A stretch of DNA of 64,000 nucleotides, taken from contig JAJCYM010000048.1 in assembly GCA_029262895.1 (NCBI GenBank), forward strand, positions 62,001 through 126,000, written 5' to 3'. The notes beneath the pieces were generated by a model. That model saw nothing but the letters and a program-made list of their open reading frames with translations, was not told the origin of the DNA and ran no database searches. Shown here one piece after another: positions 35,501 through 44,405 of this stretch (within the stretch, counting starts at the first letter, position 1; every line of letters begins with the position of its first letter). The stretch is from Roseivirga sp. (lineage in GTDB: Bacteria; Bacteroidota; Bacteroidia; Cytophagales; Cyclobacteriaceae). The position numbers and the translations under genes are program-made.

Positions 35501-35831
35501 TTTCCGACAGCAAAATGCAGGACCGCTGATTGGTGCAACAACCTGGGGTGGGCTGGTGAAATCATCTGTACATTATTCTCTTGTCGATGGAGGAGCCTTA
35601 ACAGCTCCTGACAATGCAGTCTTTGACCCAATCAACGACAAATGGGTAGCTGAAAATGAAGGAGTTGCTCCGGATATTGCCATACGCCAGGATGCAAAAT
35701 CACTTGAGGCCGGCAGAGATCCTCAATTGGAGAGAGCTGTTCAGGAAGTACTCAGACTATTAAATCAACAAGGTAAAACTGAAGTGAAGTACCCTACCTA
35801 CAGCAAGCCTGCCGGAAAAAAAGGAAACTAG
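32538..35831 (+). CDS. Tricorn-type S41 protease, secreted
   Basis: A 1097-residue exported protease. The signal peptide (1-27) ends at VFAQ. A beta-propeller region with PD40 repeats (HFSPDGNWIAFTSNRSG and similar) covers about 35-540. A strongly charged Glu/Lys/Asp linker spans about 550-592. A helical core and PDZ-like region lead to the S41 protease domain, with the nucleophile S980 in ELAGSGGDFFPW and E/D-rich strand VIDERFNGGG before it. This is the Tricorn architecture known for peptide degradation, here directed to the periplasm or surface. It is a single gene closed by a strong hairpin. Confidence 0.94.
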   Translation: MISRRHLSNTLLSLLLFCTISMSNVFAQGTRLLRQPAISSSNIAFTYGGDIWVTDLSGQQLKRITSTPAVESGPHFSPDGNWIAFTSNRSGSNSVYIVSKEGGTPKRLTWHPSASVARGWTNDGKKVLYASSRETAPTPHNRLWTVSTDGGPSDRVTAQWGFDGSYSPNGRQMVIDKMSRWDVEFRAYRGGQNTPLIILNLNNQNETLIPNDKTTDIEPVWVGGDIYFLSDRDWTMNVWSYSTRSGNLRQVTKFSGTDIKSLSAGNGQLIIEREGYLHTLDPASGNTTQLNINVVGDFPWSETKWENVSTRSTAASLSPSGKRVVMEARGEIFTVPTEHGDARNLTQSSDEADRAPLWSPKGGKIAWFSDKGGNGYSLYMTDQDGLSEPSVISIGESKMAWEPTWSPDGDHLAFVDDDVRIRVIELASGNIQTIDVGGNNLQRGSMGLAWSHDSKHLAYAKSGSNNFRKIMSWSLETKAISQLTNSFADSFAPAWDRDGKHMYFLASTDVALGSGWANTSSMQASPRYAAYVIVLKEGEDSPFIPRSDEEPVKEEKKEEDKEADKKEDKKEEKTDDEAKKDEGLKIDVDGIERRTIALPIPVANYRTMRSGSKGSVFISERKPGTFSLTIHKFTLEKRKAEEYLTGVRQFSVSADGKKMLVQVGPRWQVANTSSPNGKGGKAFTVNLRMKLNRLEEWKQMFEEAWRYERDYFYDPAMHGRDWQVVYNRYAPLVPYVRHRGDLNYILDQVNGELSVGHSFVFGGDFPSTDRSTVGLLGADLTIDKNRWQIKRIYTTESWNPGLTSPLDRPGMNVKEGYYLVGVNGNELTAANDPYEFLDGTAGQQTVLHLNDKPSFEGSWKEIAEPLRNENALRQRAWVEDNRRRVDELSGGRLGYVWVPNTGGGGFVSFNRYFFAQQDKEGAVIDERFNGGGLLDDYMVDLMTRKLRAGLTNEVPNGAPMRLPAGILGPKALLINELAGSGGDFFPWVFRQQNAGPLIGATTWGGLVKSSVHYSLVDGGALTAPDNAVFDPINDKWVAENEGVAPDIAIRQDAKSLEAGRDPQLERAVQEVLRLLNQQGKTEVKYPTYSKPAGKKGN

Positions 35832-35850
35832 GGTTTTCTTAGCTCTTTTT

Positions 35851-35905
35851 ATCGGTCCGATCGCTATGTGCTTGAGCATATAGCGATCGGACCGATGTCT
35901 TTTAG
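35851..35905 (+). terminator. Long perfect hairpin terminator
   Basis: ATCGGTCCGATCGCTAT (35851-35867) is matched exactly by 35880-35896. With four more pairs, one a G-T, the stem reaches 21 base pairs around a TTGA loop. GTCTTTT follows, so it probably ends the protease transcript; TTTTT also lies just upstream. Confidence 0.7.
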
Positions 35906-36039
35906 GCAGGTCTTTTCTGTTCGTGTTCACCTAATGTCCACCAGCTTTTGTTCTGACAACACCCATTGTCAACGTCACGAAATAGTCAAACTTGAAATCT
36001 TCGTGCTGTTTTGTATCACAATTAATTAATTCAACCGAT

Positions 36040-36723
36040 ATGAAATCGTTAACAGAAAATTCAAGAAGAAAATTTTTAGGTAAGTTGGCACTAACTGCCG
36101 GAGCCACAGCTGGTCTCTCAGCCATTCCCAACACTTTACTGGCAAGCGATCCAATAGGAGATGCGAAACGCTACAAAGACTCAGATGAATGGTTTAAAAA
36201 TGTCAAAGGTTCACACAGAGTTGTTTATGATGCTCCTGAACCGCATGATAGCTTTCCTGTAATTTGGTCTTGGGCATTTATGATGACCAACAACCAAACG
36301 GGCACTGCCGACAGTGACATGACATCCATGGTAGTGCTGAGACACAATGCAATCCCTTTTGCTTTTACCGATGCCATGTGGAAGAAATACCCTTTGGGAG
36401 AGTTGTTTGGAGTAACCGACCTCACCACCGGGGAAAAAGCCAAGAGGAATCCCTTATGGAAGCCCAAGGAGGGTGATATGCCTCTACCAGGAATTGACGG
36501 AATCAAAAAGCAGATTGAAAGAGGTGCTATGTTTTGTGTATGCGAGCTAGCCATTTCAGTTTATAGCGGGGCCATAGCTCAGCAAATGGGCCTTAATGCA
36601 GAAGAAGTGAGAAAAGATTGGTATAACAATTTACATCCTGGTGTACAACCTGTACCATCGGGGGTCTGGGCACTTGGTCGCGCTCAGGAGCATGACTGTA
36701 AATATATTTATGCCGGAGGTTAA
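36040..36723 (+). CDS. Tat-exported protein with DsrE-like region
   Basis: A 227-residue protein starting at the ATG 36040. The twin-arginine signal SRRKFLGKLALTAGATAG is at 9-26, so it is exported folded, which often means a bound cofactor. The mature part resembles DsrE/F-like sulfur-relay domains: GAMFCVCELAISVYSGAIAQ, with two cysteines in CVC, and PGVQPVPSGVWALGRAQEHD. I do not recognise a named family. A frame extending upstream to a TTG at 35992 would bury the signal and is rejected. It is a single gene ended by a terminator. Possible roles include periplasmic sulfur or redox chemistry. Confidence 0.78.
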   Translation: MKSLTENSRRKFLGKLALTAGATAGLSAIPNTLLASDPIGDAKRYKDSDEWFKNVKGSHRVVYDAPEPHDSFPVIWSWAFMMTNNQTGTADSDMTSMVVLRHNAIPFAFTDAMWKKYPLGELFGVTDLTTGEKAKRNPLWKPKEGDMPLPGIDGIKKQIERGAMFCVCELAISVYSGAIAQQMGLNAEEVRKDWYNNLHPGVQPVPSGVWALGRAQEHDCKYIYAGG

Positions 36724-36747
36724 TTATCAAAACAACAATACCTCTCA

Positions 36748-36783
36748 AATCCCAATTCAGGCTCCTGAATTGGGATTGTTTTT
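36748..36783 (+). terminator. Rho-independent terminator
   Basis: AATCCCAATTCAGG (36748-36761) pairs perfectly with 36764-36777, followed by GTTTTTA. It ends the Tat-exported protein gene. Confidence 0.85.
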
Positions 36784-36860
36784 ATCTCTTAATTCATAGG
36801 GGCAACTTTATCACTATACCCGGTAAGTAAGAGTTCCTACTAATAGGTATCAGCATCGGT

Positions 36861-37349
36861 TTAGCCACACCCGACTGCTTGAGATTTTATGTTCTCATCA
36901 AACCGAAAAGTAAATTCGAAGCTGTTGTCATTGATTTTTCTGCGGTTTTCATAATTCGTGATGTCATCAAGACCCTCTAATTGTACACCACCATAGCAAA
37001 CAGGATCAGACCCATTTGAGAATTGAGCCCGACAGTCTGCTGCTCCAAAAATGGCAATATTGTCTTCAGTGAGTGCTTCATCACTTGGCAATGAATAGTT
37101 TTTCATAACAAAGTTCAGCACAACTGTACTTTGGGGTTCGATAGACACCATAAGATCAGTTACAGCCCCTGCTGGGTTAGCTTCAAAATCAGCAACAAGG
37201 TCGAAATGACAATTTTGCAATTGCACAACATCCACGGTTTCATTGATGTAAGTTATCTGGATATTTACATCAACCTCACTTTCAACCACCGTACATGAAT
37301 ACATCCCAAAAAATATGGCAATGATTAAAGGTGTTTTAACGGTATTCAT
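36861..37349 (-). CDS. Small lipoprotein paired with zincin lipoprotein
   Basis: A 162-residue predicted lipoprotein of no family I know. Start chosen at ATG 37349, which gives a signal peptide and lipobox MYSC (C19). The mature part is acidic and beta-rich and carries about five cysteines (for example QNCHFDL, AADCRAQF, PVCYGG, VGCG), likely disulfide-bonded. The start lies inside the end of the metallopeptidase gene (14-base overlap), so the two are probably translationally coupled and may act as a surface pair. A longer start upstream lacks a leader and is rejected. Confidence 0.7.
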   Translation of the reverse strand: MNTVKTPLIIAIFFGMYSCTVVESEVDVNIQITYINETVDVVQLQNCHFDLVADFEANPAGAVTDLMVSIEPQSTVVLNFVMKNYSLPSDEALTEDNIAIFGAADCRAQFSNGSDPVCYGGVQLEGLDDITNYENRRKINDNSFEFTFRFDENIKSQAVGCG

Positions 37350-38949
37350 TAAACAAAGCTTCGAGATTATTCTCGGTAACATTATTATAACTGTTAAAAA
37401 TTCTCGTGCGCCATTCATCCCATGATCTAACGTTGTTCAATGTTTCTTCAATCTGACTAATTGTATAGCCTTGGACCATATCTCTACTATCAGTAAAGCC
37501 CCAATTAGTTCGAATTCCACCCCTAGGTACACTGGCGTCTATCATATCAGCAACAATGGGTGTGTAATGATTACCAGTCCATTCCCGACCCAAGTAATTA
37601 GGGTAAATCATTCGCGTCAGTACCCACTCCACGCCACGTGCCCAACTTTCACTGATCCTGTCTTCAGCCCAAAAATAACCATTATCAAAATTCCAATTCG
37701 AGGCGTGGGCTAACTCATGTATAGTCGTTGAATAAATTTGAAGAGTGTTCCTAGTATTAACATCTTCAAATATCTTAATATCACTTCCTATTCCCAAACT
37801 CCCGCGCCAAGGCTGGTGTGTATTCCCTTCGGCAATACCCCAGGAAGCTTTGATTTTCAGTTGTCGTTTTAAAAAGCCCTTCTGGGGAGGTCTCCTTAAG
37901 CCAGCATTGTCCAGGTGATAATAATGATAAGTGGCTCTAAAAATGGTACTCCAAAAGTTTTCTTTTGTGTCTATAGGCATATGATAATTCCAAAGTCCTG
38001 TCTGTTTTGGCCCTTTGACTTTTGCCATTTTCCAATTTCGCTGTCTTATTAGAAAGTCTCTTCTCTCAAACTTTAATTTATATCTCGTTCTCTTACCCCT
38101 GTGATCACTTTGCTTTAAGTAGTATCCATTTCTATCTGTATAAGAGCTCTTTACCGAAAGAAACCGGGCTGTAGTGACTTTAACACCCTCAATTGGAACA
38201 ATTCCTAGCACATCATCGTCAGCTGTGATTCTTCCATACTTGTCGGTAGGATATGTAATTGTTGTGCCACCAGTAGTGCCAGTGCCACCTGTATTGTCAA
38301 TTCCACAGTCAAAAGGTTCAACCAAATGACCATAACCATTGTCAATCAAACTCTGACTCTCAAGATCATATACATAAGCTAGCAACTCGCAAGAAAGGTC
38401 ATCATCCTCCACCCCATCATTAGCTTCGCTAATCGGACCTCTATCATCAAGAAACTGTTGAACTAGAAGCTCATCTTCCAATGGGAGGTATGCTGCATAA
38501 AGTATTTGATATGGAACGCCATTATCAAATGGATAATCAATATCTACCGTAGTATAATAGTGAGAAGACTCTGCTGATGGCAGTGGAGGTTCAACATAGG
38601 ATTCATCCAGGAAATCCGAATCTAAGGGCTCATCAAAAATCTCGATACCAAAATCAGCCTCAAGAGTATAGAATTCTTCCTCGGTTCTTGGGGTGAATCT
38701 TACGTAGTAGCTTGTGGCACCACTGATTTGGATAGTCTTAGTAGGAAATGATGAATACAGATTTTGCTCTTTCAAGTGATCCAATGCGGACCGCATGCTT
38801 TCTACAGAAAATGGATTCGATTTTAACCTGCCCATTTCACCTTGGACTTCCTGAAGTGGTTCCACTGGCGTCTCTTGACATGAAAAATTAAACATCAATA
38901 TGAAAATGAGTAATGATGAGGTCTTGAATACAGATTTATGTGCGTTCAT
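37336..38949 (-). CDS. Putative zinc metallopeptidase lipoprotein
   Basis: A 537-residue lipoprotein. Start taken at ATG 38949, giving signal peptide and lipobox FNFSC (C24). An N-terminal domain of about 170 residues and a Gly/Thr-rich linker are followed by a carboxypeptidase-regulatory-like beta-sandwich (VPIEGVKVTTARF, TDRNGYYLKQ). The C-terminal half has the zincin motif HELAH (STTIHELAHASNW), with a later ESWARGVEWV that could supply the third ligand. It is a plausible secreted protease but not a named family. The small lipoprotein gene overlaps its end. Confidence 0.72.
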   Translation of the reverse strand: MNAHKSVFKTSSLLIFILMFNFSCQETPVEPLQEVQGEMGRLKSNPFSVESMRSALDHLKEQNLYSSFPTKTIQISGATSYYVRFTPRTEEEFYTLEADFGIEIFDEPLDSDFLDESYVEPPLPSAESSHYYTTVDIDYPFDNGVPYQILYAAYLPLEDELLVQQFLDDRGPISEANDGVEDDDLSCELLAYVYDLESQSLIDNGYGHLVEPFDCGIDNTGGTGTTGGTTITYPTDKYGRITADDDVLGIVPIEGVKVTTARFLSVKSSYTDRNGYYLKQSDHRGKRTRYKLKFERRDFLIRQRNWKMAKVKGPKQTGLWNYHMPIDTKENFWSTIFRATYHYYHLDNAGLRRPPQKGFLKRQLKIKASWGIAEGNTHQPWRGSLGIGSDIKIFEDVNTRNTLQIYSTTIHELAHASNWNFDNGYFWAEDRISESWARGVEWVLTRMIYPNYLGREWTGNHYTPIVADMIDASVPRGGIRTNWGFTDSRDMVQGYTISQIEETLNNVRSWDEWRTRIFNSYNNVTENNLEALFNEYR

Positions 38950-39413
38950 AAGAATTGAATTTTTAGACAAAATATTATTAGTGCCCCAGACTGACTCCGT
39001 TGAGTCCTTAACCTTCGATACACTGGGAGTCCATGTTGTAAGCCCGTCCTTTTTGGTGAATTTCTCTCCTTCGATGCTTACTCGATTAAGGGATTTTCAG
39101 CAATCTCCCATCCAATCATATCTCTTATAAACCTTAATTCCAATGCCTATAGCCTATATTTTGTAATTATTATTTTTCGTGCTCACCTTCTTAATTTTTA
39201 ATATACTAATAGAGTTTGGGCACTTATTTGAGCATTATGATAAATGGGATTATGGCTGAGGTGAATTATCATTATGACAGCAAACTCCAATCTAAACTCA
39301 GCCAGTTGAATTGGGATTTTTTATTTATGCGATTCCCGTTTACATCTTACAAAATCACTAAATTTCGACCAAAATTTTCCCGCTTCAATACGGTACTGTG
39401 TTAAGTCCAATCA
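38950..39413. other. Gene-free divergent spacer
   Basis: This 464-base gap separates the divergent zincin lipoprotein and methyltransferase genes. The AT-rich half nearer the methyltransferase is likely promoter DNA. The only pairing I see is a five-base GACTC/GAGTC hairpin at 38993-39006. Two short open frames exist but have poor codon use and no recognisable features, so I do not call a gene. Confidence 0.5.
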
Positions 39414-41033
39414 ATGTTATCTAAAACTGATCAAAGTAAATTACGCAATCATCTATTTCGTCACTTAGATGGAATTGGTATGGCACCCACAGCATTCGCC
39501 TTGTGGGAAAAGGGAGTTCTTCAATACCTCTTAGACCATAAACAAGTTTCTCTTGATGAACTTGTTTCCAAGTTCGAAGCGAACTCGGGTTATCTTAACG
39601 TAGCACTTAGATTGTTATGCTCTCAAGGTTGGTTGCAACAACATGTTGACAATGAGAAAGATGAAATTACCTTTTCAACTTCAGAGCTTAGTACTCTGGC
39701 CTTTTCTCACATTAATTTATACAAAGATGCCGTGAGCTTATTAAAGTTCTCTGAACAGTTCCATCCGAGAAAATTTGAAGTCGAACCCTTTAAGGTTTTG
39801 GAGAAAATTTTTACTGATTACAAAAACAACTATAGTATAACCTATTCCGAAAATGAACTTGAACGTGGTGTACAGGAACAAATACTAAGTCATATTGAAG
39901 GGATTATTATTGGGCCAACAATAGTGCACTTAGGCATGAGTGGCATGTTCCACAAGTACTTTATGGAGGCCCGATTCAAACCTGAGGAATTCCATAAAGA
40001 TCCTGAAAGCTTCACAAGATTACTTGACATATTCACCCATCTCCATTGGTTTACAAAGCAGAATGGCACATATCAATTCACGGAAACAGGGCTCTTTTAT
40101 GCCAAGAGGGCAAGTGCTTATGGGGTAACTGTCTCCTATATCCCAACTTTCAGGAAATTAGATGAGCTTATTTTCGGGAACCCCAAAATGCTTAAAGAGG
40201 CCAAACCTGGAGAGCCTGAAAAACATGTAGACAGAGAAATGAATGTATGGGGCAGTGGTGGCGCCCACTCCAGCTATTTCAAAGTAGTCGATGAAATTGT
40301 TATTGAACTTTTCAATAAACCAATTGATGAGCAACCCAAGGGTATTTTGGATATGGGCTGTGGCAATGGAGCTTTTCTCCAACACCTTTTTGATGTTATA
40401 GAAAAGCAAACGGCACGCGGAAAGGTATTAGATGAACACCCTCTAATTTTAGTAGGTGCTGACTACAATGAAGCTGCATTGAAGATCACAAAGGGTAACC
40501 TCATTCAGGCAGACATTTGGGCAAAAGTGGTTTGGGGAGATATTGGAAGGCCTGATCTCCTAGCACAAGACTTGAATGAGAACTATGGTGTTGAACTGAA
40601 AGAACTACTCAATGTCAGAACTTTTCTTGATCATAACAGAATCTGGCAAGAACCCAAAACAATTAATGAGTCAAGAATAAGTCAATCTACCGGGGCATTT
40701 GCTTTCGAAGGGAAAAGAATCAACAACAACCTTGTTGAAGATTCATTGTTAGAGCATTTCCAAAAATGGGCTCCCTTTGTTCAAAAATTTGGTTTACTGA
40801 TTATAGAGTTGCATACCGTATCACCAGATTTGGTTGCCCAAAATCTTGGAAGAACTGCCGCCAGTGCCTATGATGCCACGCATGGCTACTCTGATCAATA
40901 TATTGTCGAAGTGGAAGTTTTTAATAAAATTCTGGCTGAAGCGGGGTTGTACCCAAACAATAAGAATTTTAGAAAATTCCCCGATTCTGATTTGGCTACT
41001 GTAACTGTTAATTTGTTCAGTGGTAACGAATAG
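39414..41033 (+). CDS. SAM-dependent methyltransferase with duplicated N-terminal domain
   Basis: A 539-residue protein. The class I methyltransferase motif GILDMGCGNGAFLQHL lies near 305-320, with VGADYNEAALK and a later HTVSPD strand. Before it, two helix-turn-helix-like domains repeat the same pattern: HLDGIGMAPTAFALWEKGVL (about 17-36) and HIEGIIIGPTIVHLGMSGMF (about 163-182), each followed by a winged-helix-like segment. This looks like a tandem copy of the dimerisation domain seen in O-methyltransferases, or of a remnant methyltransferase. Substrate unknown. PlsC follows after 67 bases. Confidence 0.8.
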   Translation: MLSKTDQSKLRNHLFRHLDGIGMAPTAFALWEKGVLQYLLDHKQVSLDELVSKFEANSGYLNVALRLLCSQGWLQQHVDNEKDEITFSTSELSTLAFSHINLYKDAVSLLKFSEQFHPRKFEVEPFKVLEKIFTDYKNNYSITYSENELERGVQEQILSHIEGIIIGPTIVHLGMSGMFHKYFMEARFKPEEFHKDPESFTRLLDIFTHLHWFTKQNGTYQFTETGLFYAKRASAYGVTVSYIPTFRKLDELIFGNPKMLKEAKPGEPEKHVDREMNVWGSGGAHSSYFKVVDEIVIELFNKPIDEQPKGILDMGCGNGAFLQHLFDVIEKQTARGKVLDEHPLILVGADYNEAALKITKGNLIQADIWAKVVWGDIGRPDLLAQDLNENYGVELKELLNVRTFLDHNRIWQEPKTINESRISQSTGAFAFEGKRINNNLVEDSLLEHFQKWAPFVQKFGLLIIELHTVSPDLVAQNLGRTAASAYDATHGYSDQYIVEVEVFNKILAEAGLYPNNKNFRKFPDSDLATVTVNLFSGNE

Positions 41034-41100
41034 ATCAAAACCAGATCTTCTCTACATGAAGGGTAAAGAATTGAGTTTTGCTATTTTCACTTAATCAAAA

Positions 41101-41847
41101 ATGGCGATGAAGGTTTTACTTAAGGTCTATTCTGTTTATGGACTCATCGTATTCGCACTTATTTTTATAGTGCTACTGCCTGCTTTTCTGCTTGCCATGT
41201 TTATTAAACCATTCGAGAAGTGGGCAGCGCCATTAAACCATATTTGGGCCAGGGTCTTTTTCTTCTTTCTATTCCTGAACAGCACTAAGGTTGTATATGA
41301 AGGAAAATTAGATGCTAAACAAACCTATCTCTTTTGCTCCAATCACTTTTCTTATCTGGACATCCCAACCATCGGTTTGATCAATCATAACTTCAAATTT
41401 ATTGGAAAGAGCTCTCTGAAAAAGGTGCCTCTATGGGGTTATATGTATGGCAAGCTGCACATATTGGTGAATAGAGAAAGTTTAAAGAGTCGCTATAGCA
41501 GTCTTTTGCTTGCCAGAGAGGCTATCAAGGAAGGTTTTAGCATAGTTTTTTTTCCTGAGGGGGGTATTAATAGTCCTAATCCTCCACAAATGGCACGATT
41601 TAAAGAGGGCAGCTTTCGACTGGCAGTAGAAGAACAAATTCCAATTGTGCCCATCACCATTCCGTTTAATCATATAATTTTACCCGGTGACGGCCCGTTG
41701 ACTATACAACCGGGAATGGTCAAAATGAAAGTTCATAACCCCATTTGGCCAAAAGACAATTCGGATGATGCCATCAAGGCATTGAAAGGTCAGGTAAATA
41801 CCATATTACAAGAAGAATTAAACAAGGAGAATCTTAAATCTGATTGA
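41101..41847 (+). CDS. PlsC-like 1-acylglycerol-3-phosphate acyltransferase
   Basis: A 248-residue membrane-associated acyltransferase with N-terminal hydrophobic helix (about 10-34). The HX4D box is NHFSYLD, and the second block is FFPEGGINSP. These are the PlsC/LPLAT motifs for acyl-CoA or acyl-ACP transfer to glycerolipid or similar acceptors. Length matches the family. The stop overlaps the TTG start of the following membrane gene by 4 bases. Together with the methyltransferase upstream it may modify a special lipid; substrate is not known. Confidence 0.9.
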   Translation: MAMKVLLKVYSVYGLIVFALIFIVLLPAFLLAMFIKPFEKWAAPLNHIWARVFFFFLFLNSTKVVYEGKLDAKQTYLFCSNHFSYLDIPTIGLINHNFKFIGKSSLKKVPLWGYMYGKLHILVNRESLKSRYSSLLLAREAIKEGFSIVFFPEGGINSPNPPQMARFKEGSFRLAVEEQIPIVPITIPFNHIILPGDGPLTIQPGMVKMKVHNPIWPKDNSDDAIKALKGQVNTILQEELNKENLKSD

Positions 41848-44405
41848 ATAATTCAACCGACATCAGCCTGTTTAAATACCTAAGTCAGATTCTTATCGGA
41901 CTGGTCATCGCCTTCGTTGCGGTTTACTTCTATGCCTATTATATCGGAGATAGCCTAGCACTGCCCTGGCATGTCAATACCAGCTACTTTTCTAAACCAT
42001 TGTATCTGGAATATTTTCAATCACGTGGTGAGACCATCGGCTTCTATGTCGATCAATACATCAACTGGCAGCAATACAGTGTAGGCAATATGCGTTTGGT
42101 AGCCTGGCCGGGTTGGGTATTGCTGATCTCGGTAATACTGACCTTGTGGGTAATCTCCACAGCCGTCACTTATTTCAGTCGCTTTTGGTATCTGGTGTCC
42201 ATGGGGGTTTTAATACTCATCCTTATGCAGATGAATTTGATAGAACTGCAGCTTTGGGGAGATTATGGCACCTATCTGGCCATGGGGTTGCTCATTTTAA
42301 GCACTTACTTCTTCCACGCTATACGACCATCTTCCTCACTGACCCTAAGACTATTTGGAATGGGGGGAATCATTCTGGTTTACCTGCTCTTGATCTATCT
42401 TTTTAGTGAAACTACTCATGTTGCATTGACCGTCATCAGCCATGGCCTTTATGCCCCCATTATATTGACCGTCTTGTTTCTAATATTTATTGCCGGAGAA
42501 AACATCTATTCCATTCTAAAAGTATCCACGGCAAAAGGCGGCAAGGGAAAACAAAATCTCTTTCACTTTATCGTTTTCGGGTTGACTTACATGACTTTGA
42601 TCATCCTCTTCTTTTTGAATAGAAGAGGTAAGATTGATTTCGAACTGAGCTTTATAAGTCCCTACATTATCCTCCTCGTGTCTGCAGTTTCGGCTTTCTT
42701 CAGCTTTGAACCTAGGTTCGAAAACCAAAAGGGCTTGTTGCCTATTTCAATTTTAAAACAGTGGGTTTTTCCAAGCATGTTCCTTACCACCATGGCATTG
42801 ATTGTATACGCCCGATTAACTGCCAATGACCCTTTGCTTGATTCCTTAGAATATGCAATTATTATCACTCACCTGGCGATTGGAGCAGTGTACTTTGTAG
42901 CCACATTCATCAATTTCACCCCAATGATCTTGCAGAATCTGGATGTGAGCAAGGTTTTTTACAAACCTGTTGCCGCACCAATGTTTTTAATGGGATTCGG
43001 ATCAATGGTTTTCATAACCGCATTGGTATTTTACGTCAATTTCTACCCCTATCACCAAATGCGCTCAGGAATGTACAATGTGCTTGGCGACCTGAGTGAA
43101 CAGAAGGGAGAAGCATTACTGGCAGAACAGTACTATAAGCAGGCAATAACCTATGACTTCATCAATTTTAAATCAAATTTTCAAGTTGCCAAATATGAAA
43201 AACAGAATAACAATCCGGTAAAGACAATCGAAAGCCTTCAAAACACCTTTTTCAAAAAGGCATCAGGCAAGGGATACACTACGCTTGGAAATTACTACAA
43301 CTCAAAGAATCAAGCCTTTAATACCCTCTTCACACTGAAGGAAGCCAAAAAAGATATTGAAAGTAAAGAAGTGAATAACAACCTTGCTTTCACCTACCGA
43401 CAGTTTAATTATTACGACAGCGCATATTTGTTGCTTCAAGAGAACTGGAAAGGGGAAAAAGACAATCTCACCAAATCCAACTTACTGGCGCTAAGCACCG
43501 AACTACCAGAATTGGGATCAGCTGACTCCTTAATACGCACCCTCTTTTCAGAAGACACCCGGGCAAAAGCTAATTCACAAGCCTTAGCCAACAACAATAA
43601 CTTGGCGCTCGATTATAAGATCGAGAAGGCCAAAGACACCTTCCTCCTGCAGGACGAACTCTTCTTATTGTACAACGCTGGCATAAGCCCTACCTCCAGT
43701 GGAGATAGTACATTAATAGATGTGATAGACTACTACCTGTCAAGTCGGTACAACACAGGATTAAGAAGTTATCTATATGTGGCTAAGGCAATTCAGCTTT
43801 ATAAATTCGGGCAAATCAATCAAGCATTTCAATTATTGGAGCTTCTAAAGTTCATAGATAATGGTCGAGCCGCCAATTACAATTTTATGCTTGGTGTTTG
43901 GGCACTTCATCAAAATCAACGGCTGCTTTCGAACGACTATTTGAACCTTTCCGCCCAACAGGGCTTTGATCAAAAAGAGATTAGCAGGGTTCAAAATGCG
44001 GTACTTGGAACAGAAATACCCGTCTATCAAAGTCCTTTAGGCAGGGATTTCGAGCTTTTGAAAAGTCAGGCAGATTCGGCACAAGGATTACATCTGTTAG
44101 AAATAATTGCCAGATCAAACGCCTTTGATGAATCATTGACTCTGAAATCAATCGAGGAAATGAGCAAGCTTGGAGCAACTCAACAAAGTATCTATGAGAT
44201 ATTGGTAGAATCGCACCGAATTAATAAATACTCTGTACCTATTTTTCAGGAGTACATTCTTTCAGCTGTAAACACGGGATTATCGAAATATGCACTGGCG
44301 GGTTTATCAGAATTAGCAGGGCTGATGCCTCAAGAGGCTTATGTAAATTTTAAAAGTTTTGTGGAACAGCAAATTGAAGAAAGACGCAATCAAGTTTTCC
44401 GATAA
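41844..44405 (+). CDS. Large polytopic membrane protein with TPR-like C-terminal half
   Basis: An 853-residue protein starting at TTG, overlapping plsC by 4 bases (TTGA). Roughly eleven transmembrane helices occupy residues 12-396. From about 405 the sequence changes to soluble helical pairs of tetratricopeptide type (GEALLAEQYYKQAITYDFIN, AYLLLQENWKGEKDN, IARSNAFDESLTLKS). The layout resembles polysaccharide or lipid-modifying integral membrane proteins with a periplasmic TPR arm, but I recognise no family and no catalytic motif. It is translationally coupled to plsC. Confidence 0.75.
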   Translation: MNNSTDISLFKYLSQILIGLVIAFVAVYFYAYYIGDSLALPWHVNTSYFSKPLYLEYFQSRGETIGFYVDQYINWQQYSVGNMRLVAWPGWVLLISVILTLWVISTAVTYFSRFWYLVSMGVLILILMQMNLIELQLWGDYGTYLAMGLLILSTYFFHAIRPSSSLTLRLFGMGGIILVYLLLIYLFSETTHVALTVISHGLYAPIILTVLFLIFIAGENIYSILKVSTAKGGKGKQNLFHFIVFGLTYMTLIILFFLNRRGKIDFELSFISPYIILLVSAVSAFFSFEPRFENQKGLLPISILKQWVFPSMFLTTMALIVYARLTANDPLLDSLEYAIIITHLAIGAVYFVATFINFTPMILQNLDVSKVFYKPVAAPMFLMGFGSMVFITALVFYVNFYPYHQMRSGMYNVLGDLSEQKGEALLAEQYYKQAITYDFINFKSNFQVAKYEKQNNNPVKTIESLQNTFFKKASGKGYTTLGNYYNSKNQAFNTLFTLKEAKKDIESKEVNNNLAFTYRQFNYYDSAYLLLQENWKGEKDNLTKSNLLALSTELPELGSADSLIRTLFSEDTRAKANSQALANNNNLALDYKIEKAKDTFLLQDELFLLYNAGISPTSSGDSTLIDVIDYYLSSRYNTGLRSYLYVAKAIQLYKFGQINQAFQLLELLKFIDNGRAANYNFMLGVWALHQNQRLLSNDYLNLSAQQGFDQKEISRVQNAVLGTEIPVYQSPLGRDFELLKSQADSAQGLHLLEIIARSNAFDESLTLKSIEEMSKLGATQQSIYEILVESHRINKYSVPIFQEYILSAVNTGLSKYALAGLSELAGLMPQEAYVNFKSFVEQQIEERRNQVFR

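Noticed and set aside
38950-39413. Short open frames in the spacer before the methyltransferase
   Set aside because: No family features, poor start codons and composition like non-coding DNA.
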